Counted from the first letter of the stretch, positions 44,120 to 53,352 are shown. The stretch: 64,000 nt of DNA from Salipiger sp. CCB-MM3 (GCF_001687105.1 NZ_CP014598.1:1-64000), one strand, 5' to 3'. Numbers and translations are program-made. Notes: generated from the letters alone by a model not told the origin.

Positions 44120-45532
44120 ATGAGCCTTACCGGGGCCCTCAACGCGGCGCGCAGCGGGATGAGCACCACCTCCCGCTGGGCGCAAACGACCTCGAGCAAC
44201 ATTTCCAACGCCAACAACGCCGCCTATTCCCGGCGCACGACGGTGATGGAAAGCAGCGCGTCGGGCGGTGTCACGGTCAGCGAGATCACCCGCGCCGTCA
44301 GCAGCTCGCTCGACGGCCAGTACCGCGACGAGGTCTCGCGCACGGGCACGCAGGACGCGATCGCCACCGGCCTGTCGCTCTACACCTCGGAGCTGGGGGA
44401 TACGGAATCCGACAGCACCCTGCTGACCCGGCTCACCGACCTGCAAAGCTCGCTGTCGCTGGCTGCGGCCACGCCTTCGGACAGCGGGTTGCAGCGCGCT
44501 GCGGTGACCGACGCACAGGAACTGGCGGATCAGCTCAACAGCGCTTCGGAAAAGCTCGGCGAGGCCAGCGACACGGCGCTCGACGCGATCAATACCGACG
44601 TCGCGGGCATCAACTCGGCGCTGGCCGATCTGGCCGAGATGAACGCACAGATCGCCAGCGGCAAGCTGAGCGACAGCCAAGAGATGGCGCTTGGCGACGA
44701 GATGACCGCCAAGCTCGACAGTCTGGCCGAGCAGATGGACTTCACCCTGCGCACCGACTCCAAGGGGCGGGTCGAGATCTTCACCACCGGCGGCACCGCG
44801 CTGTTGCAGGGCGAGGTCGCGACCGAGATCAGCTTTGACGCCAGCACCGGCGTGCTCAGTGCGGGCGACGTCGAGATCACGCCGGGCGTCAGCGGTGCGC
44901 GCGGAATCTCCGAAGGCTCTCTGGCCGGGCAAATCTCGCTCTATAATGACATCATCCCCGAGATGAGCGCGCAGCTCGACGAGGTGGCGCGCGCTCTGGT
45001 GAGTGTGATGGAAGAGGCCGACGCCTCGCTCGGCGCCGGAGATGCGGGCCTGTTTACCGATGCTGGCGATGCCCTTGGCGATCCGGTCGAAGCGGGGCTG
45101 GCTGGCCGTATCGCGGTCAACAGCGCCGTGCTTCCCGAAGAGGGCGGAGCGCTGTGGCGGCTGCGTGACGGCATGGCCGCAACCACCGAGGGCGAGGCCA
45201 ATGACGCCACGCAGCTCAATGCCTTCATCTCGGCGCTCGATAGCACGACCAGCTTCGACTCCTCGGTCGGGCTCGATGACAGCGCCACGCTCGCGGGCTA
45301 CATGTCGTCGCTGATCGCCAGCCAGAACAGCACCCGCGCCAACGCCGAGACGCAGGCCGAATCCTACGCTGCGGGTGCCATGACGGTGCAGGAAACGCGC
45401 CTTGGCTTCATGGGCGTCAACGTCGATGACGAGTTGCAGCAGCTGGTCACCATCGAACAGGCCTATGCGGCAAACGCTCAGGTCATGAGCACGGTGCTGA
45501 GCATGCTCGACACCCTGATCGAATCCTTCTGA
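44120..45532 (+). CDS. flgK: Flagellar hook-associated protein 1 FlgK
   Basis: A 470-residue junction protein. The N-terminus reads LNAARSGMSTTSRWAQTTSS with NISNANNAAYSRR, and the C-terminus has TRLGFMGVNVDDELQQLVTI-like end (VDDELQQLVTIEQAYAANAQ). It lies 23 bases after flgE and 14 before flgL. Confidence 0.9.
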   Translation: MSLTGALNAARSGMSTTSRWAQTTSSNISNANNAAYSRRTTVMESSASGGVTVSEITRAVSSSLDGQYRDEVSRTGTQDAIATGLSLYTSELGDTESDSTLLTRLTDLQSSLSLAAATPSDSGLQRAAVTDAQELADQLNSASEKLGEASDTALDAINTDVAGINSALADLAEMNAQIASGKLSDSQEMALGDEMTAKLDSLAEQMDFTLRTDSKGRVEIFTTGGTALLQGEVATEISFDASTGVLSAGDVEITPGVSGARGISEGSLAGQISLYNDIIPEMSAQLDEVARALVSVMEEADASLGAGDAGLFTDAGDALGDPVEAGLAGRIAVNSAVLPEEGGALWRLRDGMAATTEGEANDATQLNAFISALDSTTSFDSSVGLDDSATLAGYMSSLIASQNSTRANAETQAESYAAGAMTVQETRLGFMGVNVDDELQQLVTIEQAYAANAQVMSTVLSMLDTLIESF

Positions 45533-45546
45533 TCCCGGAGCCCGCC

Positions 45547-46608
45547 ATGATCTATCTCAGCACCGGCCCTTCGACGCTCTACTCCAGCCTGCTGCGCCGC
45601 AATCAGGCCGCCGAGCTCAACAACGATTTGGCGCGCGCCGAGCAGGAGCTTTCCACCGGCTACAAGTCGGACATCTACAAGTCGCTCGGGGTCAGCGCCG
45701 CAGAGGCGCTCAACCTCAATTCGCAGATCGACAAGGATGAGGCACAATCCTCGGTGAACACCGTGATGATCTCGCGTCTGGACATGACCAGCCAGTCGCT
45801 GAACTCGATGCGCGAGACGGTGCAGGAGGTGCTCGATCTTGCCGTGAGCAGCGTCGACAGCCAGTCGGGAACGGCCACCGGGCTGCAGACCGCAGCAAAG
45901 GGCGCGCTGGTGTCGCTGATCGCGCAGGCCTCGCAGACCTACGCCGGACAGCCGCTCTTTTCGGGCACCTCGGGCACCGCAGCGGCGCTGCAGGAATGGA
46001 GCACGGCTCAGGACGACACCGGTCTTTCGCCGGAAGCGGTGTTCGAAGGCATTCTGTCGGGCGGCCTGACGTCGGTCGCGGATGTCGATGCGGCGCTGGC
46101 CCAGTTCGACGCGATCTTCTCCGACAGCGCCGCCGACGCGGACACCAATTTCCAGTCGCTGATCTACAATGGTTCGGTCGGCAACGACCAGGCCAGCACC
46201 TCGATCGGCGATGGCATCAGCATCACTTACGGCGTTCAGGCCAATGACGAGGCCTTCCGCGAAGTGATCAAGGGGCTCGCGATGCTGGCCACCATGGACC
46301 CCTCCGACATCGAGGATGATGCGGCCTATGGCGCGTGGATGACCGAAGCGGTCAGCACGCTTGGCTCCGGCGTCAGCGGCCTGCTGGAGAGCGAAACCAT
46401 GGTGTCATCCTCCTCGGCCCGGATCGAAGCGCAGAACGAGCGCATCGCCGACCGCGCGACCCTGTATAAGAGCCGCCTTCTGGAGCTTGATGGTGTGGAT
46501 GCCTATGAGGCGGCGAGCAATGTGACGATGCTGCAGACCCAGCTTGAGGCCAGCTACACCGTCACCGCGCGCCTATCCCAGCTGAGCTTTCTGAATTACA
46601 TGCCCTGA
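45547..46608 (+). CDS. flgL: Flagellar hook-associated protein 3 FlgL
   Basis: A 353-residue junction protein resembling flagellin at both ends. The N-terminus reads STLYSSLLRRNQAAELNNDL with ELSTGYKSDIYKSLG, and the C-terminus has VTMLQTQLEASYTVTARLSQ, the polymerisation helix. Its last 36 bases overlap a convergent regulator gene. Confidence 0.9.
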   Translation: MIYLSTGPSTLYSSLLRRNQAAELNNDLARAEQELSTGYKSDIYKSLGVSAAEALNLNSQIDKDEAQSSVNTVMISRLDMTSQSLNSMRETVQEVLDLAVSSVDSQSGTATGLQTAAKGALVSLIAQASQTYAGQPLFSGTSGTAAALQEWSTAQDDTGLSPEAVFEGILSGGLTSVADVDAALAQFDAIFSDSAADADTNFQSLIYNGSVGNDQASTSIGDGISITYGVQANDEAFREVIKGLAMLATMDPSDIEDDAAYGAWMTEAVSTLGSGVSGLLESETMVSSSSARIEAQNERIADRATLYKSRLLELDGVDAYEAASNVTMLQTQLEASYTVTARLSQLSFLNYMP

Positions 46609-47337
46609 TGCGGCGAGGCTGAGGCGGGGGGTCTCGACCTCCCGCACGCTCTCGGCCCCCGGAGCCAGCTTGTAGCCGCGGCCGCGGATCGTGCGGATAT
46701 GCGGATCGCCCGAGGGCGACATCTCTTCGATCTTCTTGCGGATCCGGCAGATGTAGACGTCGATCACCTTGTCGAAGGGCTGATCCTCGGACATGCCATA
46801 GACCGCATCATAAATCACCGCCTTCGAAACCACGCGCGGCGCTGCAAGCGCGATCTGTTGGAAGATCGCCAGTTCGCGCTGCGACAGGCGCATCGGGGTG
46901 CCCGCCACATCCGGGTCGCGGCCATCGAAATGCGCGGTGATGTCGCCGATCTGTACCGAGCCCGCAGCATGACCGTGAAAGCGCCGGGTGATCGCATTGA
47001 CCCGCGAGCGCAGCTCGGGGCCGGTCAGCGGCCCGACGATATCGTCATCCGCGCCCGCATCCAGCGCTTCCATCGCCGCCTCGGGGTCGCGCTGGTCGCG
47101 CAGCACGAGGATGGGATTGCGGCAGCCGGATTTGCGCAGCCGGTAGATGTGCTCGACGGTGCGCGGCTGCTCTGACAGCAGAACGGGCCGGTCGGCGTAA
47201 CCATCGGTGCTCAGCAAGTCGAGTTCTCGCTCGAAGAAATCGTCACTCACGGCCACCGTCTGCCAATGCGCGGCATCAAGCTCGGACAGCAGCCCGCGGA
47301 AGGAATTCGAACGTGGCTCGTAAAGATAAATATGCAC
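46573..47337 (-). CDS. OmpR-family orphan regulator, FtcR/CtrA-like, without phosphoacceptor Asp
   Basis: A 254-residue regulator. The GTG at 47337 is chosen because GGGAGAG precedes it closely; an in-frame GTG at 47364 is the alternative. The receiver-like domain has RPVLLSEQPRTVEHIYRLRK, with Ser/Glu where the phosphorylated Asp should be, and GADDDIVGP where Lys-Pro is usual. The C-terminal HTH (YGMSEDQPFDKVIDVYICRI then HIRTIRGRGYKL) is close to CtrA and to FtcR, the flagellar regulator of Brucella. It is divergent from flgI and its end overlaps flgL by 36 bases on the other strand. Confidence 0.8.
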   Translation of the reverse strand: MHIYLYEPRSNSFRGLLSELDAAHWQTVAVSDDFFERELDLLSTDGYADRPVLLSEQPRTVEHIYRLRKSGCRNPILVLRDQRDPEAAMEALDAGADDDIVGPLTGPELRSRVNAITRRFHGHAAGSVQIGDITAHFDGRDPDVAGTPMRLSQRELAIFQQIALAAPRVVSKAVIYDAVYGMSEDQPFDKVIDVYICRIRKKIEEMSPSGDPHIRTIRGRGYKLAPGAESVREVETPRLSLAASGHVIQKAQLG

Positions 47338-47536
47338 ACTGCTCTCCCGGTGGGCGGCCGTCACTTATTATCCATGATCGGATGCACAGATCATGCTAAG
47401 AAATTCTCGGCTGGTCAAGCAATACACAAGGATAGCATGGTTAGTTTAGAAAATAGCGTTGAAGAATTAGCTGTTCCGATGTTTAATTCTTGATATACCG
47501 GTCTTCGCAGCCCGCTTCACAGCCGCAGGGAGTTCC

Positions 47537-48649
47537 ATGCGTATCGCAGCCTGTCTTGGCGCCGCCCTCATGGCGCTCTTTGCCGCGCTTCCCGCGGCGT
47601 CCGATGTCCGCATCAAGGACATCGCGACCTTCGAGGGCGTGCGGGAAAACCAATTGGTCGGTTACGGGCTCGTGGTCGGCCTCAACGGGACGGGCGACAG
47701 TCTGCGCAACAGTCCGTTCACCGAAAAGAGCATCGAGGCGATGCTGGAGCGTTTGGGCGTCGGCAATATGTCGGACGATCAGATCAAGACCAGCAACACC
47801 GCCGCCGTCATGGTTACCGCCATGTTGCCGCCCTTCGCCCGCCTCGGCTCGCCGATCGACGTGGTGGTCTCGTCCTTGGGCGACGCCTCCTCGCTGCGCG
47901 GCGGCACGCTGATCGTCACCCCGCTCACCGGCGCGGACGGCGAGGTCTACGCCGTGGCGCAAGGCCCGATCGCGGTCGCTGGCTACGCGGCGCAGGGCAT
48001 GGCCGCCTCTGTTGTCGAAGGCGTGCCGACGGTCGCACGGATCGAGAATGGCGCGACGGTGGAAAACGAGATCGAATTCTCGCTGGCAACGCTGGACTCG
48101 GTGCGCCTCGCGCTGCGCAATCCCGATTTCACCACCGCCACGCGCATGGCCGATGCGATCAACAAGCGCATGGGCACCAACACCGCCACGGCGCTCGATC
48201 CCGGAACGGTCGAGGTGGCGTTGCATGGCGCGGGCAAGGGGGACGTCGCAGGGATTCTGTCGGACGTCGAGAACATCCGCGTCGATCCCGATGCTATCGC
48301 CAAAGTGGTGATCGACGCGCGCTCGGGCACTATCGTCATCGGCGAAGACGTGCGGATCGACCGTGTCGCGGTCAGTCAGGGCGGGCTGACTGTGATGGTG
48401 CGCGAAGACCCGGAGGTCAGCCAGCCTGACCCGATCACCATCGGCGGCACCACCGTCGTCGTGCCCCGCACAACCGTGGGCGTCGACGAACAGGAAGCGC
48501 ATTTCACCATTCTCGAAGGCGCCGACGTCAGCCTTCAGCGGCTCGTCGATGCGCTCAATGCCATTGGCCTCACCGCCACGCAGACGATCTCGATCCTGCA
48601 GGCGATCAAGGCCGCGGGCGCGCTGCACGCCGATCTGGAAATCATCTAG
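47537..48649 (+). CDS. flgI: Flagellar P-ring protein FlgI
   Basis: A 370-residue periplasmic ring protein. The signal peptide (CLGAALMALFAALPAASD) leads to VRIKDIATFEGVRENQLVGY and GLVVGLNGTGDSL, the family start; the C-terminus reads LVDALNAIGLTATQTISILQ and ends DLEII. The start follows an AGGGAG site. It heads a group flgI-flgJ-like-flgN-like-flagellin. Confidence 0.96.
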   Translation: MRIAACLGAALMALFAALPAASDVRIKDIATFEGVRENQLVGYGLVVGLNGTGDSLRNSPFTEKSIEAMLERLGVGNMSDDQIKTSNTAAVMVTAMLPPFARLGSPIDVVVSSLGDASSLRGGTLIVTPLTGADGEVYAVAQGPIAVAGYAAQGMAASVVEGVPTVARIENGATVENEIEFSLATLDSVRLALRNPDFTTATRMADAINKRMGTNTATALDPGTVEVALHGAGKGDVAGILSDVENIRVDPDAIAKVVIDARSGTIVIGEDVRIDRVAVSQGGLTVMVREDPEVSQPDPITIGGTTVVVPRTTVGVDEQEAHFTILEGADVSLQRLVDALNAIGLTATQTISILQAIKAAGALHADLEII

Positions 48650-48661
48650 GGGAGGGACCCA

Positions 48662-48982
48662 ATGGACGTGAAAACATCCATGGCCGCATTGCAGGTCACC
48701 GGCGCGCAGATCGCGCAGCCCGGCGCCATCGCTCCGGACGCACCGGCCAGCGCCGCCAAGGAATTCGAGGCGATGTTCCTCACCGAGATGGTTGATGAGA
48801 TGCTGAAAGAGGTCGATCTGGGCGACTTCGGCGGCGGCAAGGCCGAAGAGCAATGGCGCTATTTTCTCGCCGAAGCCTTCGGCAAGGAATTGGCCGAACA
48901 GGGCGGCGCGGGCATTGCGCGCAACCTTGAACAGGCGATGGCCGCCTATGACGCATCTGCCCGCCGTGGAGGCACCACATGA
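48662..48982 (+). CDS. flgJ: Rod-binding protein, FlgJ N-terminal domain only
   Basis: A 106-residue protein matching the rod-binding half of FlgJ: AAKEFEAMFLTEMVDEMLKE followed by WRYFLAEAFGKELAEQGG. The muramidase half found in enterobacterial FlgJ is absent, as is usual in alphaproteobacteria, so a separate enzyme must open the peptidoglycan. It lies 12 bases after flgI and overlaps the next gene by four. Confidence 0.85.
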   Translation: MDVKTSMAALQVTGAQIAQPGAIAPDAPASAAKEFEAMFLTEMVDEMLKEVDLGDFGGGKAEEQWRYFLAEAFGKELAEQGGAGIARNLEQAMAAYDASARRGGTT

Positions 48983-49389
48983 CCGAGATGACCCCCGCCC
49001 GCGCCACCGCGCTCGTTGACCGCTTGGCACGGCTGCTGCGCGACGAGATCGCCGCCATCGGCAAAGGTGAACTGGCCCGGGTCGAGGAGCTCTTTCCGCG
49101 CAAGCAGGAGCTTCTGACAGAAATCGAAACCGTCTTCGCCGACCCCGAGGCGCTTCTGGAAGGCGAAGATGCGGCCTCGGCCAAGCTGCGGGCGCGCCTT
49201 TCGGATCTGCGCAAACTGATTCACAGCGACCTGTCGCTGCTGCAGCGCATGACCGAAGCGACCGGCGCCGTGGCCCGCGAGATCGATCGGATCCGCGAAC
49301 GCCAAAGTCTGCGCGGTGTTTATGGCAGGGATGGCTCGAAAAAGCCACAATGCGTTACCCAGACGCAACGCTACGACCACTCGGTGTAG
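48979..49389 (+). CDS. FlgN-like flagellar export chaperone
   Basis: A 136-residue helical protein with a central coiled coil (KLRARLSDLRKLIHSDLSLL). Position after the flgJ-like gene, size and helix pattern fit FlgN, the chaperone of FlgK and FlgL. The sequence likeness is weak, so the symbol is left out. It overlaps the flgJ-like gene by four bases and is followed by the flagellin promoter region. Confidence 0.7.
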   Translation: MTEMTPARATALVDRLARLLRDEIAAIGKGELARVEELFPRKQELLTEIETVFADPEALLEGEDAASAKLRARLSDLRKLIHSDLSLLQRMTEATGAVAREIDRIRERQSLRGVYGRDGSKKPQCVTQTQRYDHSV

Positions 49390-49391
49390 CG

Positions 49392-49406
49392 TTAACTTTG
49401 CTTTAA
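49392..49406 (+). promoter_or_regulatory. CtrA-type box upstream of the flagellin gene
   Basis: TTAA-CTTTGCT-TTAA is an exact match to the CtrA consensus TTAA-N7-TTAA, 95-110 bases before the flagellin ATG. CtrA controls motility genes in many alphaproteobacteria, including roseobacters. The box starts three bases after the end of the preceding gene. Confidence 0.7.
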
Positions 49407-49501
49407 CTCCTTGCTCCAATCTCACGTGATACGGTGACCGCACGGCAGGACCGTTTTCGCCAGAAAGGCGAAGAACAACGATAGAAATCGGAGCAGATAC
49501 A

Positions 49502-50434
49502 ATGTCTTCCATCAATACCAACACAAGCGCGATGAACGCGCTGTCGACGCTGCGCAGCATCAACAAGGACCTCGAGTCCACCCAAAGCCGCATCTCGACC
49601 GGCCTCAAAGTTGAGTCGGGCAAAGACAACGCTGCCTACTTCTCGATCTCCGAGACCATGGAGGGCGACAGCTCGGCCTACTCGTCGATCAACGAAGGTC
49701 TGACCCTGACCAAGAACTCGATCGCCACCGCGCGCCTTGGCGCCGAAACGATCCAGGATCTGGCGCAGGACTTCCTCGACAAGATCTCCTTCGCGCAGGG
49801 CGCAGAAGGCGGCCAGACCGAGATCGAGAACGATCTCAACGAGCTGGTCAAGCAGATGGAAACCACGCTCAGCCAGTCGACCTTCAACGGCGACGACATG
49901 CTGGCCGCTGGCGACTATGCCACCAACATCTCCGGCGCTTCGGCAACCGCAGGTGTCCTGGCCCTCGGCACCAACGCCAACTCCGCAGCAGGCGCTACGC
50001 GTGATGTTGTCACCGGCATCAGCCGTGCCGGCGGCTCTTTCGGCACCACGTCGATCGAGGTCTCCGAGCATGATCTCGCAGTCCTCGTCGATGGCTTCAA
50101 AACGCTGGCCACTGGCTTCGCAACTGCTGCGAACAACGCGTCCACCGGCGCGACCTTCCTTGCGAACGCTCTGTCCTCGGCAGAAAGCGTGCTGGGTCTG
50201 ACCACCGATATCGCAACCAAGCTTGGCCAGTCCGAGCAGTCGATCGAGAACCAGCAGGAATTCCTGACGGCGGTTGTCGACAACATCGACAGCGGCATCG
50301 GCGCGATGATCGACGCAGACATGGAAGAGGAAGCGGCACGGCTTCAGGCGCTGCAGGTTCAGCAACAGCTGGCCACGCAGTCGCTGTCGATCGCCAACTC
50401 CTCGCCGCAGAATATTCTGTCGCTGTTCCAGTAA
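49502..50434 (+). CDS. Flagellin
   Basis: A 310-residue filament subunit. The N-terminal D0/D1 helix reads SINTNTSAMNALSTLRSINK and STGLKVESGKDNAAYFSISE, the C-terminal helix DMEEEAARLQALQVQQQLAT to SSPQNILSLFQ. The variable middle (about 140-210) is short and rich in Ala, Ser, Thr and Gly, giving possible O-glycosylation sites. A single monocistronic unit is suggested by the 112-base upstream region with a CtrA box and the strong terminator behind it. flaF and flbT follow. Confidence 0.97.
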   Translation: MSSINTNTSAMNALSTLRSINKDLESTQSRISTGLKVESGKDNAAYFSISETMEGDSSAYSSINEGLTLTKNSIATARLGAETIQDLAQDFLDKISFAQGAEGGQTEIENDLNELVKQMETTLSQSTFNGDDMLAAGDYATNISGASATAGVLALGTNANSAAGATRDVVTGISRAGGSFGTTSIEVSEHDLAVLVDGFKTLATGFATAANNASTGATFLANALSSAESVLGLTTDIATKLGQSEQSIENQQEFLTAVVDNIDSGIGAMIDADMEEEAARLQALQVQQQLATQSLSIANSSPQNILSLFQ

Positions 50435-50471
50435 TTTCTCTGGAAGTGACACAACTTCTGATGGCATAATG

Positions 50472-50497
50472 AGGGGGCGCCACAGGCGCCCCCTTTC
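50472..50497 (+). terminator. Rho-independent terminator after the flagellin gene
   Basis: AGGGGGCGCC-ACA-GGCGCCCCCT forms a perfect 10-bp stem followed by TTCC. It begins 38 bases after the flagellin stop. Confidence 0.9.
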
Positions 50498-50574
50498 CGT
50501 CGGAGCATCGGACAAACCGGGCCCGGCTTACAGGTCACCCCGCAGATCGTCGGGGGAGCAAAGGCAGGAACGGA

Positions 50575-51012
50575 ATGAGCATCTCCGCATACAAACGCAC
50601 GATCCGCGAAAGCGAGTCGCCGCGCCAGATCGAAGCCCGGGTCTTCTCGCGCATCACTGGCGCCATGGAACTGCACCGCGACAGCTGGTCCGCCGCAAAG
50701 GACCGATCTGCACGCCACGCCATCCTCGCCGATGGCCTGCGCGAGGCCGTCGCCCAGAACCGCAAACTCTGGGGTCAGTTGCGCGACGATCTGTCCAGCA
50801 ACCGCAACGCGCTGCCCGAGGCGCTGCGCGCGAACCTTCTGTCGATCTCGCTCTGGGCCGACCGCACCTGCGGCGCGGTGATCGGAGGTGGCGAGGGGCT
50901 CGCGGCCCTGATAGACGTGAACCACAGTATTCTTGCCGGGCTCTCTGCCGCGCGTCCGGCCGTGTCAGGGGTGGATCAAGATGGCGCTCAACCTTACGCT
51001 AAAACCGTATGA
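50575..51012 (+). CDS. flaF: Flagellar biosynthesis regulator FlaF
   Basis: A 145-residue protein. SISAYKRTIRESESPRQIEA at the N-terminus and LWADRTCGAVIGGGEGLAAL near the end match FlaF, which works with FlbT to control flagellin translation and secretion. It overlaps flbT by 32 bases, so expression is coupled. Confidence 0.92.
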   Translation: MSISAYKRTIRESESPRQIEARVFSRITGAMELHRDSWSAAKDRSARHAILADGLREAVAQNRKLWGQLRDDLSSNRNALPEALRANLLSISLWADRTCGAVIGGGEGLAALIDVNHSILAGLSAARPAVSGVDQDGAQPYAKTV

Positions 51013-51415
51013 ACGGATTGTCGTTAACGGCTGCATGATGCGGAACGGCGGGCGCAAGAGCACGCTGACCATCGAAAACCGCGCCGACATCATCCGCGAG
51101 ACTGACCTTCTGAAACCGGAGGCCGCCGCCACCCCGGTGCGCGCCGCCTATTTCCTCATCCAGAGCGCGCTGATCTATCCCGAACGCCGCGACAAGCTGG
51201 CCAGTGCCGCGCAGCAGCAGTTGGCCAAACTGGCCACGGCCTTCGGCACAGAGCTGCGCAGCCATGTGTTTGAAGCCGCCAACAACGTCAGCCAGAGCGA
51301 ATATTTCGCCGCCCTGCGCCAGCTCCGCCCCCTGATCAAACGCGAAGACGAAGTGCTCGGCCCGCCGCCCGGCGAAGACGCTTCGGCCGGCGATCAAACG
51401 AGGATCTCCACATGA
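50981..51415 (+). CDS. flbT: Flagellin mRNA regulator FlbT
   Basis: A 144-residue protein. LTLKPYERIVVNGCMMRNGG and the middle AYFLIQSALIYPERRDKL are the FlbT signature. FlbT binds flagellin mRNA leaders and limits their translation or stability in Caulobacter. The ATG at 50981 lies inside flaF; the end overlaps the DUF1217 gene by four bases. Confidence 0.92.
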   Translation: MALNLTLKPYERIVVNGCMMRNGGRKSTLTIENRADIIRETDLLKPEAAATPVRAAYFLIQSALIYPERRDKLASAAQQQLAKLATAFGTELRSHVFEAANNVSQSEYFAALRQLRPLIKREDEVLGPPPGEDASAGDQTRIST

Positions 51416-52233
51416 TTTCGGTTTACGGCCTGTCCACCAGCCTTGCCCTCCGCATCATCGACAAGACGGAAGACAAGGAAAAGGAGATGATCGAGAGCGA
51501 GGCGGAACATCAGCGCGCGATCGAATACTTCATGGAAAACATCGAGAACGTCGAAACCGTCGACGATCTGATGGACGACTACAAACTCTACAGCTTCGTC
51601 ATGAAAGCCTATGATCTCGAGGATCAGATCTTCGGCAAGGCGATGATGGAGAAGGTCCTAAAGAGCAACATCGAAGACGACGAGGCGTTGGTGAACCGGC
51701 TCACCGATGACCGCTTCGAGACCTTCTACAACGCCATGGGCTTCAGCGAAGACGGCATGGCGAACCTCAACACCGTCGACGACGACTGGAAGGCGACCAT
51801 CGTCGCGGCCTATGTGGACACCACCTATGTGAACTCGAAAGCCGAGGACAATGAGGCGCTCGGCACGCTGCTGGAGTTCCGCCGCAAGGCCGCAGAGGTG
51901 ACCAGCGCCTATGAGATCCTTGCAGATGAGGATATGGCCGAGTTTGTGCGCACCGCGCTTGGCCTGCCCGACGAAATCGCCAGCGGTGATATCGACAAAC
52001 AGGCGGCGCTGATCGCGCGGCGCATCGACATTGACCGGCTGGGCGATGCGGATTACGTGGAAAGCCTCGTGCAGAAATACGTGGCGATCACCGACGCCAA
52101 CGCCGACCTGAGCTCAACCAACGCAGCGGTTCAGCTGATGAGCAGCACCATAAGCAACAGCTCGGGCAGCTTCGTGCCGGTGACCATCGACATCGAAAGC
52201 ATCCAAGGGTTCAGCGGCTACAAACTGCGCTGA
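51412..52233 (+). CDS. DUF1217 family flagellar-associated protein
   Basis: A 273-residue helical protein. The pattern VTSAYEILADEDMAEFVRTA followed by GLPDEIASGDIDKQAALIAR with RRIDIDRLGD is that of DUF1217 domains. These are found in alphaproteobacterial flagellar clusters and have no assigned role. It overlaps flbT by four bases and ends before a hairpin shared with fliG. Confidence 0.82.
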   Translation: MISVYGLSTSLALRIIDKTEDKEKEMIESEAEHQRAIEYFMENIENVETVDDLMDDYKLYSFVMKAYDLEDQIFGKAMMEKVLKSNIEDDEALVNRLTDDRFETFYNAMGFSEDGMANLNTVDDDWKATIVAAYVDTTYVNSKAEDNEALGTLLEFRRKAAEVTSAYEILADEDMAEFVRTALGLPDEIASGDIDKQAALIARRIDIDRLGDADYVESLVQKYVAITDANADLSSTNAAVQLMSSTISNSSGSFVPVTIDIESIQGFSGYKLR

Positions 52234-52240
52234 CGCAAAC

Positions 52241-52262
52241 CCGGGCCTTTCGATAGGCCCGG
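52241..52262. terminator. Hairpin between the convergent DUF1217 and fliG genes
   Basis: CCGGGCCT-TTCGAT-AGGCCCGG is a perfect 8-bp stem, starting eight bases after the DUF1217 stop and 20 bases past the fliG stop. There is no long U tract on either side. Confidence 0.6.
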
Positions 52263-52281
52263 ACCCGCTCTTCTGGCCCGA

Positions 52282-53331
52282 TCAGTAAACCTCGTCTTCG
52301 TCGTCGCCGAGCGGCAGACGGATTTGATCCTCGTCCGCCAGCTGGCGCGCATAGTCAAGCATCAGGGTCTGCGCTGCGTTCACGTCGCGGCGACGCACCG
52401 GGCCCATGCCCTCCATCTCTTCGACCAACATATCCCGCGAGCGCCCCGGCAGGGCGTTGAGGAAGGCGTCGCGCGCATCCTGACTGGCCCCGCGCAGCGC
52501 GGTGGGCAGCGTGTTGCCGGGCACGCCGCGCATGATCCGCGCAAGATCCATCGGCTCGAGCTTCACGAGGTCTTCGAAGGTGAACATCTTGGCCTTGATG
52601 GCCATGAACGCATCGGGGATCGTGGCTTCGAGCTGAGGGGCCATCGCGTCGAAGGCACCCCGGTCGAGCTTGTTGAACAGATCCGCCATCCGCTGGTGCT
52701 GCTCGGTCGCGGTGGGCTGGGCCCCGGCATTGATGATGTCGCTCTGCAGCGACTCCTCGATCTGCCGCATCATGTGGTGCGGCACCGCCTCCATGCGGAT
52801 CATCCGCTCGACCACGGAGTTCATCTTTTCCGGCCCAAGGAGCGGCAGCACCTTGGCGGTCACATCCGTGCGCACATTGGTCAGGATCGCCGCGACGGTC
52901 TGCTCGTGCTCGCCCTTGAGGTAGTTGGCGATGACATTCTCGGACAGCCCGCTGAAGCGCGCCCAGAGGTCCCGCTCCTTGAGCGGGCCACGGATGTCCT
53001 TGAGGATGCCCTCGACCTGATCGCCGGGCAGCAGCGAGCGCAGCAGGTTCTCGGCCACCGCGAAGGATCCGACGACCCCGCCGCCGTTGGTCATTCCCTC
53101 GACGAAATCGCTCAGCACCTGCTCGACCGTCTCGGAGGAGATCGAGCCAAGGCCCGACATGGCGCGGGTCACGCGCTGGATCTCGTCGTCGTCGAGCTGC
53201 TGCATCAGGGCAGAGCCGCGCTTTTCGCCCAGACAGAGGAACAGGATCGCGGCCTTCTGCGGGCCCGACAGCTTGCGCCGCGTCGGGGCAGGGTCGGAGG
53301 TGGTGGTGCGTTGCACGTTCGCAGCAGCCAT
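52282..53331 (-). CDS. fliG: Flagellar motor switch protein FliG
   Basis: A 349-residue switch protein. KLSGPQKAAILFLCLGEKRG opens the N-terminal domain bound to FliF. The middle has EVPHHMMRQIEESL-like motif (RMEAVPHHMMRQIEESLQSD), and the C-terminal torque helix region FTFEDLVKLEPMDLARIMRG holds the charged residues that meet MotA. It is the last gene of fliF-fliH-fliN-fliP-fliG. Confidence 0.93.
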   Translation of the reverse strand: MAAANVQRTTTSDPAPTRRKLSGPQKAAILFLCLGEKRGSALMQQLDDDEIQRVTRAMSGLGSISSETVEQVLSDFVEGMTNGGGVVGSFAVAENLLRSLLPGDQVEGILKDIRGPLKERDLWARFSGLSENVIANYLKGEHEQTVAAILTNVRTDVTAKVLPLLGPEKMNSVVERMIRMEAVPHHMMRQIEESLQSDIINAGAQPTATEQHQRMADLFNKLDRGAFDAMAPQLEATIPDAFMAIKAKMFTFEDLVKLEPMDLARIMRGVPGNTLPTALRGASQDARDAFLNALPGRSRDMLVEEMEGMGPVRRRDVNAAQTLMLDYARQLADEDQIRLPLGDDEDEVY

Positions 53332-53352
53332 CAGGAGGCTCCAATCATAGGT

